A stretch of 53,292 bases of DNA from Megasphaera sp. NM10. GTDB lineage: Bacteria; Bacillota; Negativicutes; Veillonellales; Megasphaeraceae. Position numbers and translations under genes: made by a program. Every line of letters begins with the position of its first letter. The first letter of the stretch is position 1. Below the pieces are notes generated by a model, which was not told the DNA's origin, did not search any database, and saw only the letters and a program-made list of their open reading frames with translations. The DNA lies in contig NZ_APHY01000001.1 of the NCBI RefSeq assembly GCF_000417505.1, positions 3-53,294 of the forward strand, given 5' to 3'. Below, piece by piece: positions 1 through 7,252 of this stretch.

Positions 1-528
1 ATGGAACGGGGCGTCCTGGTAATTCATGGAAGGATTAAACATCCTCAGACACAGGGCAAGCAGGAACGGATGAATCAGACGTTCCGGAAGGGATGCATAC
101 AAGGTCCGTTGTACAAGAATCTGCGGGATGCCCAATCCCATTTCGATGCTTTTCGGGATTTTTACAACAACAGACGGCCGCATACATCGCTTACGTTAGA
201 AACTCCGGCATCGCAGTACACATCCAGCCTAAGGAAATATCCCCGCAGGATTCGTTCCTGGGACTACGGTGAAGGCCTTGAATTAAGGCGCATCAAAAGT
301 TCCGGCTATCTCACCTACGGAGGACAAGGCTACTTTCTCAGTGAAGCATTAGGCAATAAAATTGTCGCTGTCCGGGAGACAAAGTTGGATGGAAACTCCA
401 TTTTAACCTTGTACTTTAGGCAATTCATCATCGGGAAGATTGACGTAAATAAGCAAGTATTCCTGATGAAACGGGCTTATCTGATTCACAACGATCCTCG
501 TTTAGAAGGAAAATTAAAGCTTCAATAA
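1..528 (+). CDS. IS481-type transposase, C-terminal part
   Basis: Catalytic-domain end of a DDE transposase that would move the surrounding element. The visible 175 residues include HPQTQGKQERMNQTFRKG, containing the third acidic residue (Glu) of the DDE triad, then a YNNRRPHTSLTLETPASQY segment typical of IS481/IS3 integrase cores, followed by the C-terminal extension common in IS481 proteins. The first two catalytic Asp residues must lie upstream of the window, so the ATG at base 1 is probably internal and not the real start. The stop at 526-528 is followed by repeated terminal sequence. Family assignment is from motif style; IS3 is the main alternative. Confidence 0.8.
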   Translation: MERGVLVIHGRIKHPQTQGKQERMNQTFRKGCIQGPLYKNLRDAQSHFDAFRDFYNNRRPHTSLTLETPASQYTSSLRKYPRRIRSWDYGEGLELRRIKSSGYLTYGGQGYFLSEALGNKIVAVRETKLDGNSILTLYFRQFIIGKIDVNKQVFLMKRAYLIHNDPRLEGKLKLQ

Positions 529-537
529 GAAGAAATT

Positions 538-608
538 TGTAAACGATGTGCTTGCATAAAGTGTAAAGGATGTCCTTGCACAAAATGTAAACGATGTTAT
601 TCTTGACA
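538..608. repeat. three 24-bp tandem repeats at the IS right end
   Basis: Units begin at 538, 562 and 586 with exact 24-base spacing and share the core TGTAAA(C/G)GATGT followed by a TTGCA-like stretch. They sit between the transposase stop and the element end, so they are probably transposase-binding subterminal repeats. Confidence 0.7.
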
Positions 609-624
609 ACGTGGTCGCCCCTAC
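609..624. repeat. half of a GTAGGGG-type palindrome beside the IS
   Basis: The bases ACGTGGTCGCCCCTAC are the reverse complement of one arm plus loop of the GTAGGGG...ACGTG...CCCG palindromes found at 15955-15987 and 25355-25387. The other arm is missing, as expected if the IS inserted in the loop. Confidence 0.6.
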
Positions 625-626
625 AG

Positions 627-665
627 AAAAAAGGCTTGCCGCATGTGCGACAAGCCTTTTTTTAC
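627..665. terminator. bidirectional terminator with TGTCGCA-type stem
   Basis: AAGGCTTG pairs with CAAGCCTT around an inner CGCA/TGCG stem and is flanked by A and T runs on its two sides. On the minus strand it follows the cstA stop by a few bases, so it probably ends that transcript. Confidence 0.8.
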
Positions 666-671
666 TCGCTC

Positions 672-2549
672 TTAGTGATGAGCAATAGTTAATTCCTGGA
701 AACGCTGAGCGGCTTTATCCGTCTTAACGAGTTCCTGGAGATGTTTGAGTTCTTCTGCTTCGACAGTTTCTGTCGTATCATAGCTGGCCGGTACGGTCTT
801 AGCCAGGTAGATGCATCTACGGATAGCACCGATAGCTACGATGATGACCAGGACGGCCATGATGATGGAGACTGTGAACATCGTCCATTCACCCTTCGGC
901 AGGTAGATTTCGAAGATGTTCAGGAAGTCGGCCCAGAAAATCATGACCATCAGGAAAGCCCAGGGAAGACCAGTAACCCAGAGGTAACGGGCTTTGCCCA
1001 TGGAGCAGATGACAACCGACGAAATGGAGAGGGCGATGATAGCCAACAGCTGGTTGGATACGCCGAAAATCGGCCAAATCGTGGACAAGTTGCCGTTCAG
1101 TACGAGGTAACCCCATGCTGCGCAGATCAAAGCCGATGCTACGATAGCACCCGGTTTCCAGTTCGGGTCACCGAATTTCGGCCATACGTGGCCGACGAGT
1201 TCCTGGAGCATGTAACGGCCGACACGAGTACCAGCATCGATGATAGTCATGATGAACAAAGCTTCAAACATGATGCAGAAATGATACCAGTAGTTCATGA
1301 GGTGGTCGAGGCCAGGCAGGTTCGAGAAGATGTAAGCCATGCCGACAGCCAGGGAAACAGCACCGCCCGGACGATGAGCGACGTTTTCACCGACCATTTC
1401 GTTCAGGTGCGGCAGGTCGACGACCTGGATGCCCAGAGCCTGGAAGTGTGCAGCCGAAGAGTTGATAGCGAAGTAATCGTTCGGTACGAGGGCGCAGGCT
1501 GCAATCAGAGCCATCATAGCGACGAAGGATTCAGTAACCATAGCACCATAGCCGACAGGCAGGATGGAGCGTTCGTTCATGAGCATCTTCGGCGTCGTGC
1601 CGGTGGAAATCATGGAATGGAAACCAGAAACAGCACCGCAGGCGATGGTAACGAAGATGTACGGAAGGACTGCACCGGTAATGACCGGGCCGCCGCCAGC
1701 GCAGAACTGCGTCGTTGCCGGCATCTGAATCTGCGGGCCTACGATGAGGATGCCGAGAGCCAGGGCACCGATAGTACCGATTTTCATGTACGTAGAGAGG
1801 TAATCACGCGGTGCCAGAAGGAGCCATACCGGAAGGGCTGCGGCGATGAAGCCGTAGATGATCAGGGCGATGCAGATGCCGTTATGGCTGATGGTGAACA
1901 TGGGCCCTAAGACCGGCGAAGCCTGGACTGCCGGACCAGCGACAACAGCCAGCAAGGTGAGGATGACGCCGATGATGGTGCCTTCTTTGATCTTGCCAGG
2001 ACGCAGGAACTGCATGTAGATGCCGATGAAGATAGCGATAGGAATGGTCATGCCGATGGTGAAAGTACCCCACGGGCTGTTTGCCAGGGCATTGGCGATA
2101 ACGACGGCCATGCCAGCCATGCAGAGGATATTCAGGAAGAGGACGGCGAAAGAAGTAGCTACGCCTGTCTTCTGGCCAATCTGTGCTTTTGCGATTTCGG
2201 CGATGGACTTGCCATCGTAACGCATGGAGCAGAAGAGGATGACCATGTCATGGACAGCACCGGCGAGAACCCCACCGATGAGAATCCATAAAGCGCCGGG
2301 CAGATAACCGAACTGGGCGGCGATGACCGGGCCGACAAGCGGGCCCGCACCAGCGATGGCTGCGAAGTGATGGCCGAAGACGACGTACTTGTTGGTCGGT
2401 ACGTAGTCATGACCGTCTTCAAAGCGGAATGCCGGTGTGACTTTGTACTGGTTCAGCGTCAAGACTTTTGCGGCGATGAAAGCGCCGTAAAAACGGTAAG
2501 CCAGTACGAACACTAATGCTGAAATAATAACGAGATACAAACCGTTCAT
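672..2549 (-). CDS. cstA: CstA-type carbon starvation / pyruvate transporter
   Basis: Integral membrane transporter of the CstA family (625 aa), whose known members import pyruvate or peptides under carbon limitation. It starts MNGLYLVIISALVFVLAYRF, a first membrane helix, and continues with the family signatures TNKYVVFGHHFAAIAGAGP and GPVIAAQFGYLPG and many further hydrophobic segments. The reading frame extends 52 codons upstream, but the start at 2549 is preferred because CAAAGGAGGT lies just before it and the upstream residues do not look like a membrane protein. It is a single-gene unit with its own promoter (2662-2689) and a terminator at 627-665. A near-consensus catabolite-response site lies about 100 bp upstream of the promoter. 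No btsSR-like genes adjoin it. The substrate is not shown by the sequence. Confidence 0.92.
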   Translation of the reverse strand: MNGLYLVIISALVFVLAYRFYGAFIAAKVLTLNQYKVTPAFRFEDGHDYVPTNKYVVFGHHFAAIAGAGPLVGPVIAAQFGYLPGALWILIGGVLAGAVHDMVILFCSMRYDGKSIAEIAKAQIGQKTGVATSFAVLFLNILCMAGMAVVIANALANSPWGTFTIGMTIPIAIFIGIYMQFLRPGKIKEGTIIGVILTLLAVVAGPAVQASPVLGPMFTISHNGICIALIIYGFIAAALPVWLLLAPRDYLSTYMKIGTIGALALGILIVGPQIQMPATTQFCAGGGPVITGAVLPYIFVTIACGAVSGFHSMISTGTTPKMLMNERSILPVGYGAMVTESFVAMMALIAACALVPNDYFAINSSAAHFQALGIQVVDLPHLNEMVGENVAHRPGGAVSLAVGMAYIFSNLPGLDHLMNYWYHFCIMFEALFIMTIIDAGTRVGRYMLQELVGHVWPKFGDPNWKPGAIVASALICAAWGYLVLNGNLSTIWPIFGVSNQLLAIIALSISSVVICSMGKARYLWVTGLPWAFLMVMIFWADFLNIFEIYLPKGEWTMFTVSIIMAVLVIIVAIGAIRRCIYLAKTVPASYDTTETVEAEELKHLQELVKTDKAAQRFQELTIAHH

Positions 2550-2661
2550 ACAAAAAGAACCTCCTTTGATAAAATAGTATGCGTGCAACCCTTTCCGTAT
2601 GAAACAAAATGATACCAACGTACAACGCTTGGAAATGGGGTACACTACACTACGCTCCCTT

Positions 2662-2689
2662 ATTATAGAGCAGTTTTCCCGAATTGCAA
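2662..2689 (-). promoter_or_regulatory. sigma70-type promoter of cstA
   Basis: On the minus strand TTGCAA (2684-2689) and TATAAT (2662-2667) are separated by 16 bases, giving a leader of about 105 bases before the start codon at 2549. Confidence 0.65.
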
Positions 2690-2758
2690 GATGTACACTC
2701 AGCATAGTACGCTAACTGATTATAACTCAAAATACATTATCAAATTACAATTTGTTAT

Positions 2759-2772
2759 AGTAAACGTTTTCA
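2759..2772. promoter_or_regulatory. cre-like catabolite response site
   Basis: The minus strand reads TGAAAACGTTTACT, matching the CcpA consensus TGWAANCGNTNWCA at all but the final base. It lies between cstA and the divergent dehydrogenase gene, about 100 bp upstream of the cstA promoter. The rest of the 434-base gap 2550-2983 is A+T rich and holds only the two promoters. Confidence 0.4.
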
Positions 2773-2926
2773 TACTATATATAGCAATGAACGTTTAATT
2801 TACATACTAGATAAGCCATATAATTACTGAAAGTCATATGGATAAATGTCAACATAGCGATTTTTCATAGGTATTGCGAATAGAAAAGTTAAACCTTTTA
2901 CCCTAGCCACGGCCAGTGGACAATGC

Positions 2927-2932
2927 TATAAT
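2927..2932 (+). promoter_or_regulatory. extended -10 promoter of the 2984 dehydrogenase
   Basis: TGCTATAAT is an extended -10 element; no good -35 is present 17 bases upstream. It lies about 50 bases before the start codon and 40 before the AGGAGG at 2971. Confidence 0.5.
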
Positions 2933-2983
2933 GGCTATAGCTTTTGAACTTATCTTTTTTCATTATTACAGGAGGTTTTTATC

Positions 2984-4081
2984 ATGTCTCAAACTGACTA
3001 TACTTTGGTTCTGCCGGCTTTTACCATTGGCGTCCATGCTTATGATGCTATCGGCAAGATTACCCGTCATTTCGGCAAAAAAGTCGTCATCATCGGCGGC
3101 AAGACGGCCCTGTCCAAGGCAAAACAGCCCTTGCTCGATGCCATCGCCAAGACGGACCTGGAAGTCCTCGGCGTACTCTGGTACGGCGACGATGCGACGT
3201 ATGAACACGTCGACCGCCTGCTCCGTGAACAGGCCGTCCAGGATGCTGACCTGGTCTTCGCCGTCGGCGGCGGCCGTGCCATCGATACCTGTAAAGTCGT
3301 CGCTGACCGGGCTGGCAAGGCCTTGTTCGCTTTCCCGACGCTGGCTTCCAACTGTGCTCCATCGACGGCCCTGGCTGTCATGTACAAAGCCGATAAATCC
3401 TTTGCCGGCTACTACTATCTCGACCAGCCGCCGGTCCATACCTTCATCAATATGGCCATCATTGCCGACTCGCCTTTCAAGTTCTTCTGGGCCGGCATCG
3501 GCGATGCTATGAGTAAAGAATGTGAATCGGAATTGGCCAGCCGTACGGCGGAACACTTCCATACGGTCCTCCTGGGCCGGGCCATCGGCAAAGCCTGCAC
3601 GGCGCCGCTCTTGCAGTATGGTGAACAGGCCCTGGAAGATTTCAAGGCCAAGAAGATCACCTATGCCCTGCAGCAGGTCGTCCTGGATATCATCATCAGC
3701 ACGGGCCTCGTTTCCAACTGTACGACGGGCGGCGGCGACTACTACTACAATTCGTCCCTGGCTCACATGTTCTATAACGCGTCGACGGTCCTGCCGCAAG
3801 TCGTCGAAGGCCATCTCCATGGCGAAACGGTTTCCTTCGGCGTCCTGGTCCTGCTGACCTATGACAAACAGTTTGAACTGCGCGACCAGGTAGCGGCCCT
3901 CTATAAGAAGTGCCATTACCCGACGACCCTGGCTGACCTCGATATCAAAGCCGGCGAAGTCGATTCCATCGTTGATGCTGCTCCGGCCCTGACCGAATGG
4001 ACCTGCGTCCCCGAACCGCTGACCAAAGAAGCTTTCAAAAAAGCCATCATGGATACCGACGAATTCGGCCGTTCGTTATAA
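2984..4081 (+). CDS. iron-containing alcohol dehydrogenase, HcxA/GldA-like
   Basis: NAD(P)-linked dehydrogenase of the glycerol dehydrogenase / hydroxycarboxylate dehydrogenase group (365 aa, a usual length). The N-terminal half carries the nucleotide-binding motif VFAVGGGRAIDTCK, and the C-terminal half has the expected metal ligands: the Asp in GIGDAMSKE, the His in SLAHMFYNA and the His in GHLHGE. The residues around these sites resemble E. coli HcxA (YbdH), which reduces 2-oxo acids such as 2-oxobutyrate, more than classical GldA. The start follows CAGGAGG with good spacing. It appears monocistronic, with a repeat and terminator (4195-4317) after it. The substrate cannot be fixed; glycerol, 2-oxo acids or an erythrose-like aldehyde are alternatives. 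Confidence 0.8.
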   Translation: MSQTDYTLVLPAFTIGVHAYDAIGKITRHFGKKVVIIGGKTALSKAKQPLLDAIAKTDLEVLGVLWYGDDATYEHVDRLLREQAVQDADLVFAVGGGRAIDTCKVVADRAGKALFAFPTLASNCAPSTALAVMYKADKSFAGYYYLDQPPVHTFINMAIIADSPFKFFWAGIGDAMSKECESELASRTAEHFHTVLLGRAIGKACTAPLLQYGEQALEDFKAKKITYALQQVVLDIIISTGLVSNCTTGGGDYYYNSSLAHMFYNASTVLPQVVEGHLHGETVSFGVLVLLTYDKQFELRDQVAALYKKCHYPTTLADLDIKAGEVDSIVDAAPALTEWTCVPEPLTKEAFKKAIMDTDEFGRSL

Positions 4082-4194
4082 TACCTTGAAGGCCGTTGGT
4101 CGAAGTGCTTCGATGAACGATGAACGGACTACGATGAACGTCATGATGTAGCGATAACTGGCTTTTTCGTGTATAATGAATTTTATAATAAGAT

Positions 4195-4317
4195 TAGTTT
4201 GTAGTATGGAGTTTGTAGTTTGTAGAAGATGTTTTTAAATTTTTACCATATACTACAAACTGAAAACTTCAAACTTAAAACTCAAAAAGGAGCTGTCTTA
4301 TTGCGACAGCTCCTTTT
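4195..4317 (+). repeat. TAGTTTGTAGT dispersed repeat, copy A1
   Basis: An intergenic element with TAGTTTGTAGTATGGAG, an opposing run ACTACAAACTG and a terminal TGTC/GACA hairpin. The stretch before it (4082-4190) contains several CGATGAAC words in both orientations, as in the copy at 49432-49641. Confidence 0.7.
4287..4317 (+). terminator. terminator-like hairpin in front of cobT
   Basis: AAGGAGCTGTC pairs perfectly with GACAGCTCCTT and is followed by TTTTC. Only 27 bases separate it from the cobT start codon, too few for a promoter, so it either ends the upstream transcript or acts as an attenuator in the cobT leader. Confidence 0.75.
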
Positions 4318-4344
4318 CAAACTTTTCACGCCACGGAGGGGATT

Positions 4345-5346
4345 ATGGACCAAGTATTAGAACAAGTCATCAGTGCCATCGAACCGATGGATTTGGCAAA
4401 AACGGCAGAGTGCTATCAGCGCCTGGCCAGTCTGACCATACGCCAGGACAGCAAGTTGTCCTATCTGGCAGGCCGCATTGCCGGTGTACAGGGGACGCTG
4501 CATCCGGAAAAATTGCAGAAAGCCGTCGTCGTCTTTGCAGCTGACCATGCCGTCGATGGCGGAGAAAATAAGACCAAGGGCAAGAACAGCAAGGCCGACG
4601 CCCTGGAAATCGCCACTGGCCGAGGGCCTATCAATAAGGTGGCCCACCGCATCGGTGCCGGCGTCATGCTCCTTGACATGGGCCTGGAAGAAGATATCCC
4701 GGAATCGCAGGGCGTACAGAATTTAAAAGTCATGCACGGCAGCCATTTCTGGGCCCGCCAGGATGCCATGAGCGAAGATGAAATGATGGATGCCCTCTTC
4801 AGCGGCCTGCAGATCGGACAGAACCTGGCCGATGAAGGCTATACGGCTGTAGGTCTGGGGAACCTCGGCGAACGGGGACTGCTGACGGCTTTCATATTGA
4901 CAGCTGTCTTTTTCCGGGACCAGCTGGAAGAACTGCCGGAGCACATGAAGTCCGGTCAGAAATTAGAGAAATTGAAGGAAGTCATCGACCAGCACCACTT
5001 CCATGCGTCAGATCCCCTGGACCTCCTGCGCCGTGCCGGGGCTCCGGACATTGCCGCCATGGTCGGCTTCATCCTGTCGGCAGCCCAGCGCAAGCTGCTC
5101 GTCATCTTTGACAACGCCGTCACCGGCTCTGCCGTCCTCATTGCCCGCGCCTTATGCCCGACGATTGACGATTACGTCTGCGCTTCGGCGCGCTATCTGG
5201 AACCGGTCCATCAGATGCAGATGAAGAAACTGGGCCTCAAGCCCTTCGTCGAACTGGACCAGAACCTCGACCAGGGCATGGGCTCGGCTATGGGCCTGAC
5301 CATGCTCGACGCATCGGTACAGATGATGAATGAAAATTTAAAATAA
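4345..5346 (+). CDS. divergent CobT-family phosphoribosyltransferase homologue
   Basis: Homologue of CobT, which transfers the ribose phosphate of nicotinate mononucleotide to the lower base of cobamides (333 aa; CobT is usually about 350). Family traits are LVIFDNAVTGSAVLIARAL, the VVFAADHAV segment and ASARYLEPVHQ near the C terminus. Two signature sites have changed: the usual EMGIGNTT stretch reads AVGLGNLGERG, and the usual RLGEGTGAAL, holding the catalytic Glu, reads NLDQGMGSAM with Gln at residue 310. Standard CobT chemistry is therefore doubtful. It is followed after 12 bases by a larC-like gene, and no other cobalamin genes adjoin it. The start follows ACGGAGGGG. It might be a phenolic-base activating homologue (ArsA/ArsB type) or have a new role. 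Confidence 0.7.
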   Translation: MDQVLEQVISAIEPMDLAKTAECYQRLASLTIRQDSKLSYLAGRIAGVQGTLHPEKLQKAVVVFAADHAVDGGENKTKGKNSKADALEIATGRGPINKVAHRIGAGVMLLDMGLEEDIPESQGVQNLKVMHGSHFWARQDAMSEDEMMDALFSGLQIGQNLADEGYTAVGLGNLGERGLLTAFILTAVFFRDQLEELPEHMKSGQKLEKLKEVIDQHHFHASDPLDLLRRAGAPDIAAMVGFILSAAQRKLLVIFDNAVTGSAVLIARALCPTIDDYVCASARYLEPVHQMQMKKLGLKPFVELDQNLDQGMGSAMGLTMLDASVQMMNENLK

Positions 5347-5358
5347 GGAGCGATTTCC

Positions 5359-6225
5359 ATGAAAACCTTATACCTCGATTGCTTTTCCGGTATCAGCGGC
5401 AATATGTTCATCGGCATGCTCATCCAGGCCGGTGTCCCCTTTGAAGCCTTTAAACAGGCCATGGCCTCGCTGAACCTGACGGGCTATGACTTGGTGTGCC
5501 ACAGCGTCAACAAGCTGGGCATCCAGTCTATCTATTATAATGTCCTCCTCGATGCAGAACGTCATGACCACGGGGCTCACGACCATCATGAGCATCACGA
5601 CCATGAACAGGGACACGAACACCATGAACACCACGCGCATCATGGGGAAGAGTTGGCCGGCCAGGGCCATCTCGTCGATATGACGGGCCATCATCATCAC
5701 CATCAGCACCGGGGCCTTCCGGAAATTACCAAGATCATCGAAGGTGCACCTATCGAGGACGATATCAAGGCCAAGAGCCTGGCCGTATTCCAGGCCCTGG
5801 CAGAAGCCGAAGCCAAGGTGCATGGCGTCCCCGTCGACGAGATACACTTTCATGAAGTCGGCGCCATCGACTGTATCCTGGATATCGTCGGTACGGTCTG
5901 GTGCCTGAAATACCTGGGCATCGAACAAATCGCCACGTCGCCGCTCCATGCCGGCAGCGGCTTTGTCCGCTGCGCTCACGGCATCATGCCCGTCCCGGCA
6001 CCGGCGACGGCCGAACTCCTGGCCGGGATTCCCTGGTATGCGACGGATATCAAAGGCGAACTGGTCACGCCGACCGGCGCTGCCCTGGTCAAAGTCCTGG
6101 CGCATGCCGGCGTCCGCCCGAAGGATTTCGTCTACGACACCGTGGCCTACGGAGCTGGAACGAAAGACCTGACTATCCCCAACGTCGTCCGCGGCTTCAT
6201 CGGACAGGCAGGGGAAATATCGTAG
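5359..6225 (+). CDS. LarC1: N-terminal nickel-insertion domain only
   Basis: LarC inserts nickel into the pyridinium thiocarboxylate pincer cofactor of lactate racemase. This 288-residue protein matches the first domain: LYLDCFSGISGNMFIGML at the N terminus, a His-rich loop at about residues 70-118 with many HH and HD pairs, DEIHFHEVGAIDCILDIVG, and a GELVTPTGAALV segment. It ends at IPNVVRGFIG, where complete LarC proteins continue into LarC2 (starting ETNIDDM). The next 60 bases in all forward frames contain no LarC2, so it is a stand-alone LarC1. In some lactobacilli larC1 and larC2 are joined by ribosomal frameshifting; no second part exists here to join. The gene has its own AAGGAG and is probably co-transcribed with the cobT homologue. 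No larA, larB or larE is in the window. Confidence 0.8.
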   Translation: MKTLYLDCFSGISGNMFIGMLIQAGVPFEAFKQAMASLNLTGYDLVCHSVNKLGIQSIYYNVLLDAERHDHGAHDHHEHHDHEQGHEHHEHHAHHGEELAGQGHLVDMTGHHHHHQHRGLPEITKIIEGAPIEDDIKAKSLAVFQALAEAEAKVHGVPVDEIHFHEVGAIDCILDIVGTVWCLKYLGIEQIATSPLHAGSGFVRCAHGIMPVPAPATAELLAGIPWYATDIKGELVTPTGAALVKVLAHAGVRPKDFVYDTVAYGAGTKDLTIPNVVRGFIGQAGEIS

Positions 6226-6235
6226 GCTGTAAATC

Positions 6236-6419
6236 GTAGGGGATTGTCACACGAATGGATTTGCCATCATGCAAGGCTCCTTTCTCTTTATAGTTTGTAG
6301 TACAGAGTTTGTAGTTTGCAGAAAATGGCTTTAAATTTAAAACCATTCACTAAAAACTACAAACTGCAAACTTAATACTCAAAAATAGGCTGCCTTAATG
6401 CGACAGCCTATTTTTTTTC
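6236..6419 (+). repeat. TAGTTTGTAGT dispersed repeat, full-length copy A2
   Basis: A complete copy: a 5' module (GGGATTGTCACACGAA, then CATCATGCAAGG), the run TATAGTTTGTAGTACAGAG, a central TTTAAATTTAAAACC, opposing ACTACAAACTGC, and the closing terminator. Together with the terminator and tRNA promoters it accounts for the whole gap between larC and the tRNAs. Confidence 0.75.
6386..6419 (+). terminator. terminator after cobT-larC
   Basis: TAGGCTG pairs with CAGCCTA and is followed by eight T. Its T run merges with the -35 of a promoter at 6420. Confidence 0.85.
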
Positions 6420-6451
6420 TTGACAAATCTCATACGTCATGGTATTATAAT
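6420..6451 (+). promoter_or_regulatory. upstream promoter of the tRNA operon
   Basis: TTGACA at 6420-6425 with TATTAT (6443-6448, spacing 17) or the overlapping TATAAT (6446-6451, spacing 20). Confidence 0.6.
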
Positions 6452-6492
6452 TAAGCACTGTGACGGGCACAACGGCCCGCCGGAATACAGCG

Positions 6493-6521
6493 TTGACATA
6501 TCAATCCCGATGTGATATACT
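6493..6521 (+). promoter_or_regulatory. main promoter of the tRNA operon
   Basis: TTGACA (6493-6498), 17-base spacer and TATACT (6516-6521), ending a few bases before the first tRNA. Confidence 0.8.
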
Positions 6522-6535
6522 TAGAAAGTCGTCAT

Positions 6536-6610
6536 GCGGAAGTAGCTCAGTGGTAGAGCATCACCTTGCCAAGGTGGGGGTCGCGAGTTCGAGTCTCGTT
6601 TTCCGCTCCA
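6536..6610 (+). tRNA. tRNA-Gly(GCC)
   Basis: A complete cloverleaf of 75 bases with GCGGAAG/TTTCCGC acceptor arms, anticodon GCC in CTTGCCAAG, a GTTCGAG T-loop and an encoded CCA end. It is the first of six tandem tRNA genes. Confidence 0.97.
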
Positions 6611-6631
6611 TTTCCTTCGGGAAGCTATTGT

Positions 6632-6707
6632 TCCTCAATAGCTCAGTTGGTAGAGCAATCGGCTGTTAACCGATTTGTCGTAGGTTCGAGTCCTACTTGA
6701 GGAGCCA
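6632..6707 (+). tRNA. tRNA-Asn(GTT)
   Basis: 76 bases, acceptor TCCTCAA/TTGAGGA, anticodon GTT in CTGTTAA, T-loop GTTCGAG and encoded CCA. Confidence 0.97.
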
Positions 6708-6710
6708 TAC

Positions 6711-6785
6711 AGGGGTGTCGCCAAGCGGTAAGGCAACGGACTCTGACTCCGTCATTCGTAGGTTCGAATCCTACTACCCCTGCCA
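6711..6785 (+). tRNA. tRNA-Gln(CTG)
   Basis: 75 bases, acceptor AGGGGTG/TACCCCT, anticodon loop CTCTGAC giving CTG, which reads CAG, and encoded CCA. A TTG isoacceptor is presumably elsewhere. Confidence 0.95.
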
Positions 6786-6790
6786 ATCAT

Positions 6791-6866
6791 GATCCACTAG
6801 CTCAGTTGGCAGAGCACCTGACTTTTAATCAGGGTGTCCCGAGTTCGAATCTCGGGTGGATCACCA
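6791..6866 (+). tRNA. tRNA-Lys(TTT)
   Basis: 76 bases, acceptor GATCCAC/GTGGATC, anticodon loop ACTTTTA giving TTT, T-loop GTTCGAA and encoded CCA. Confidence 0.97.
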
Positions 6867-6881
6867 CATTCCACATTATGT

Positions 6882-6957
6882 GGCCCCTTGGTCAAGCGGT
6901 CTAAGACATCGCCCTTTCACGGCGAGAACATGGGTTCAAATCCCGTAGGGGTCACCA
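6882..6957 (+). tRNA. tRNA-Glu(TTC)
   Basis: 76 bases, acceptor GGCCCCT/AGGGGTC with one G-T pair, anticodon TTC in CCTTTCAC, T-loop GTTCAAA and encoded CCA. Confidence 0.97.
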
Positions 6958-6960
6958 CTT

Positions 6961-7036
6961 GGGCGATTAGCTCAGCTGGGAGAGCGCCTGCCTTACAAGC
7001 AGGATGTCAGCAGTTCGATCCTGTTATCGCCCACCA
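6961..7036 (+). tRNA. tRNA-Val(TAC)
   Basis: 76 bases, acceptor GGGCGAT/ATCGCCC, anticodon TAC in CTTACAA, T-loop GTTCGAT and encoded CCA. Last gene of the tRNA cluster. Confidence 0.97.
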
Positions 7037-7046
7037 AACTCTATTC

Positions 7047-7100
7047 AAGGAACTGGAGCATGAAGGTCTTCACCATCGTGCACGGTTCCTTTTTATTTTT
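7047..7100 (+). terminator. terminator after the tRNA cluster
   Basis: AGGAAC (7048-7053) pairs with GTTCCT (7085-7090) and inner GCATG/CGTGC pairs extend the stem; a T-rich run follows. Confidence 0.65.
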
Positions 7101-7164
7101 ACGCGCAGCGCCTGTACCAATATCCATATTTTGTACTACCGTCCATTGTCGTGTTACGGAACCG

Positions 7165-7200
7165 AAAGGCCATAAAAGAGTTGTCTTTATGGCCTTTTTT
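7165..7200 (+). terminator. second terminator before hexokinase
   Basis: AAAGGCCATAAA pairs with TTTATGGCCTTT and is followed by T6. It insulates the hexokinase gene, whose promoter may be TTGTCT/TATCAT at 7181-7209, inside and just after the hairpin. Confidence 0.75.
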
Positions 7201-7252
7201 CATTATCATGAGAATATAGATGTTTTTGCGTACAGACAGGAGGCCAACGATC

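Larger units (their letters stand above)
1..608 (+). mobile_element. IS481-family insertion sequence, right end
   Basis: This is the 3' part of an insertion sequence; its left end lies outside the window. It holds the end of the transposase gene and a 70-base tail of three 24-base repeats. The right boundary is placed at 608 because the reverse strand there begins TGTCAAGAATAACATCG, a plausible TG-type terminal sequence, and the next bases belong to a genomic palindrome seen elsewhere in the window. No target duplication can be judged without the left end. Confidence 0.75.

Noticed and set aside
538-608. CRISPR or iteron array at the window start
   Set aside because: The 24-base repeats are limited to three and sit exactly at the end of the IS481 element, so they are subterminal IS repeats.
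741-1910. Long open frame opposite cstA
   Set aside because: It is the antisense of a clear membrane-transporter gene, its protein is low-complexity Asp/His/Arg-rich and lacks a ribosome binding site.
4082-4344. Cobalamin riboswitch before the CobT homologue
   Set aside because: No B12-box (GCCACTG-type) sequence or expected long fold; the space is filled by repeat A1.
6100-6290. Programmed frameshift joining LarC1 to LarC2
   Set aside because: The sequence after the stop shows no LarC2-like coding in any forward frame; it is a dispersed repeat leading to tRNA genes.
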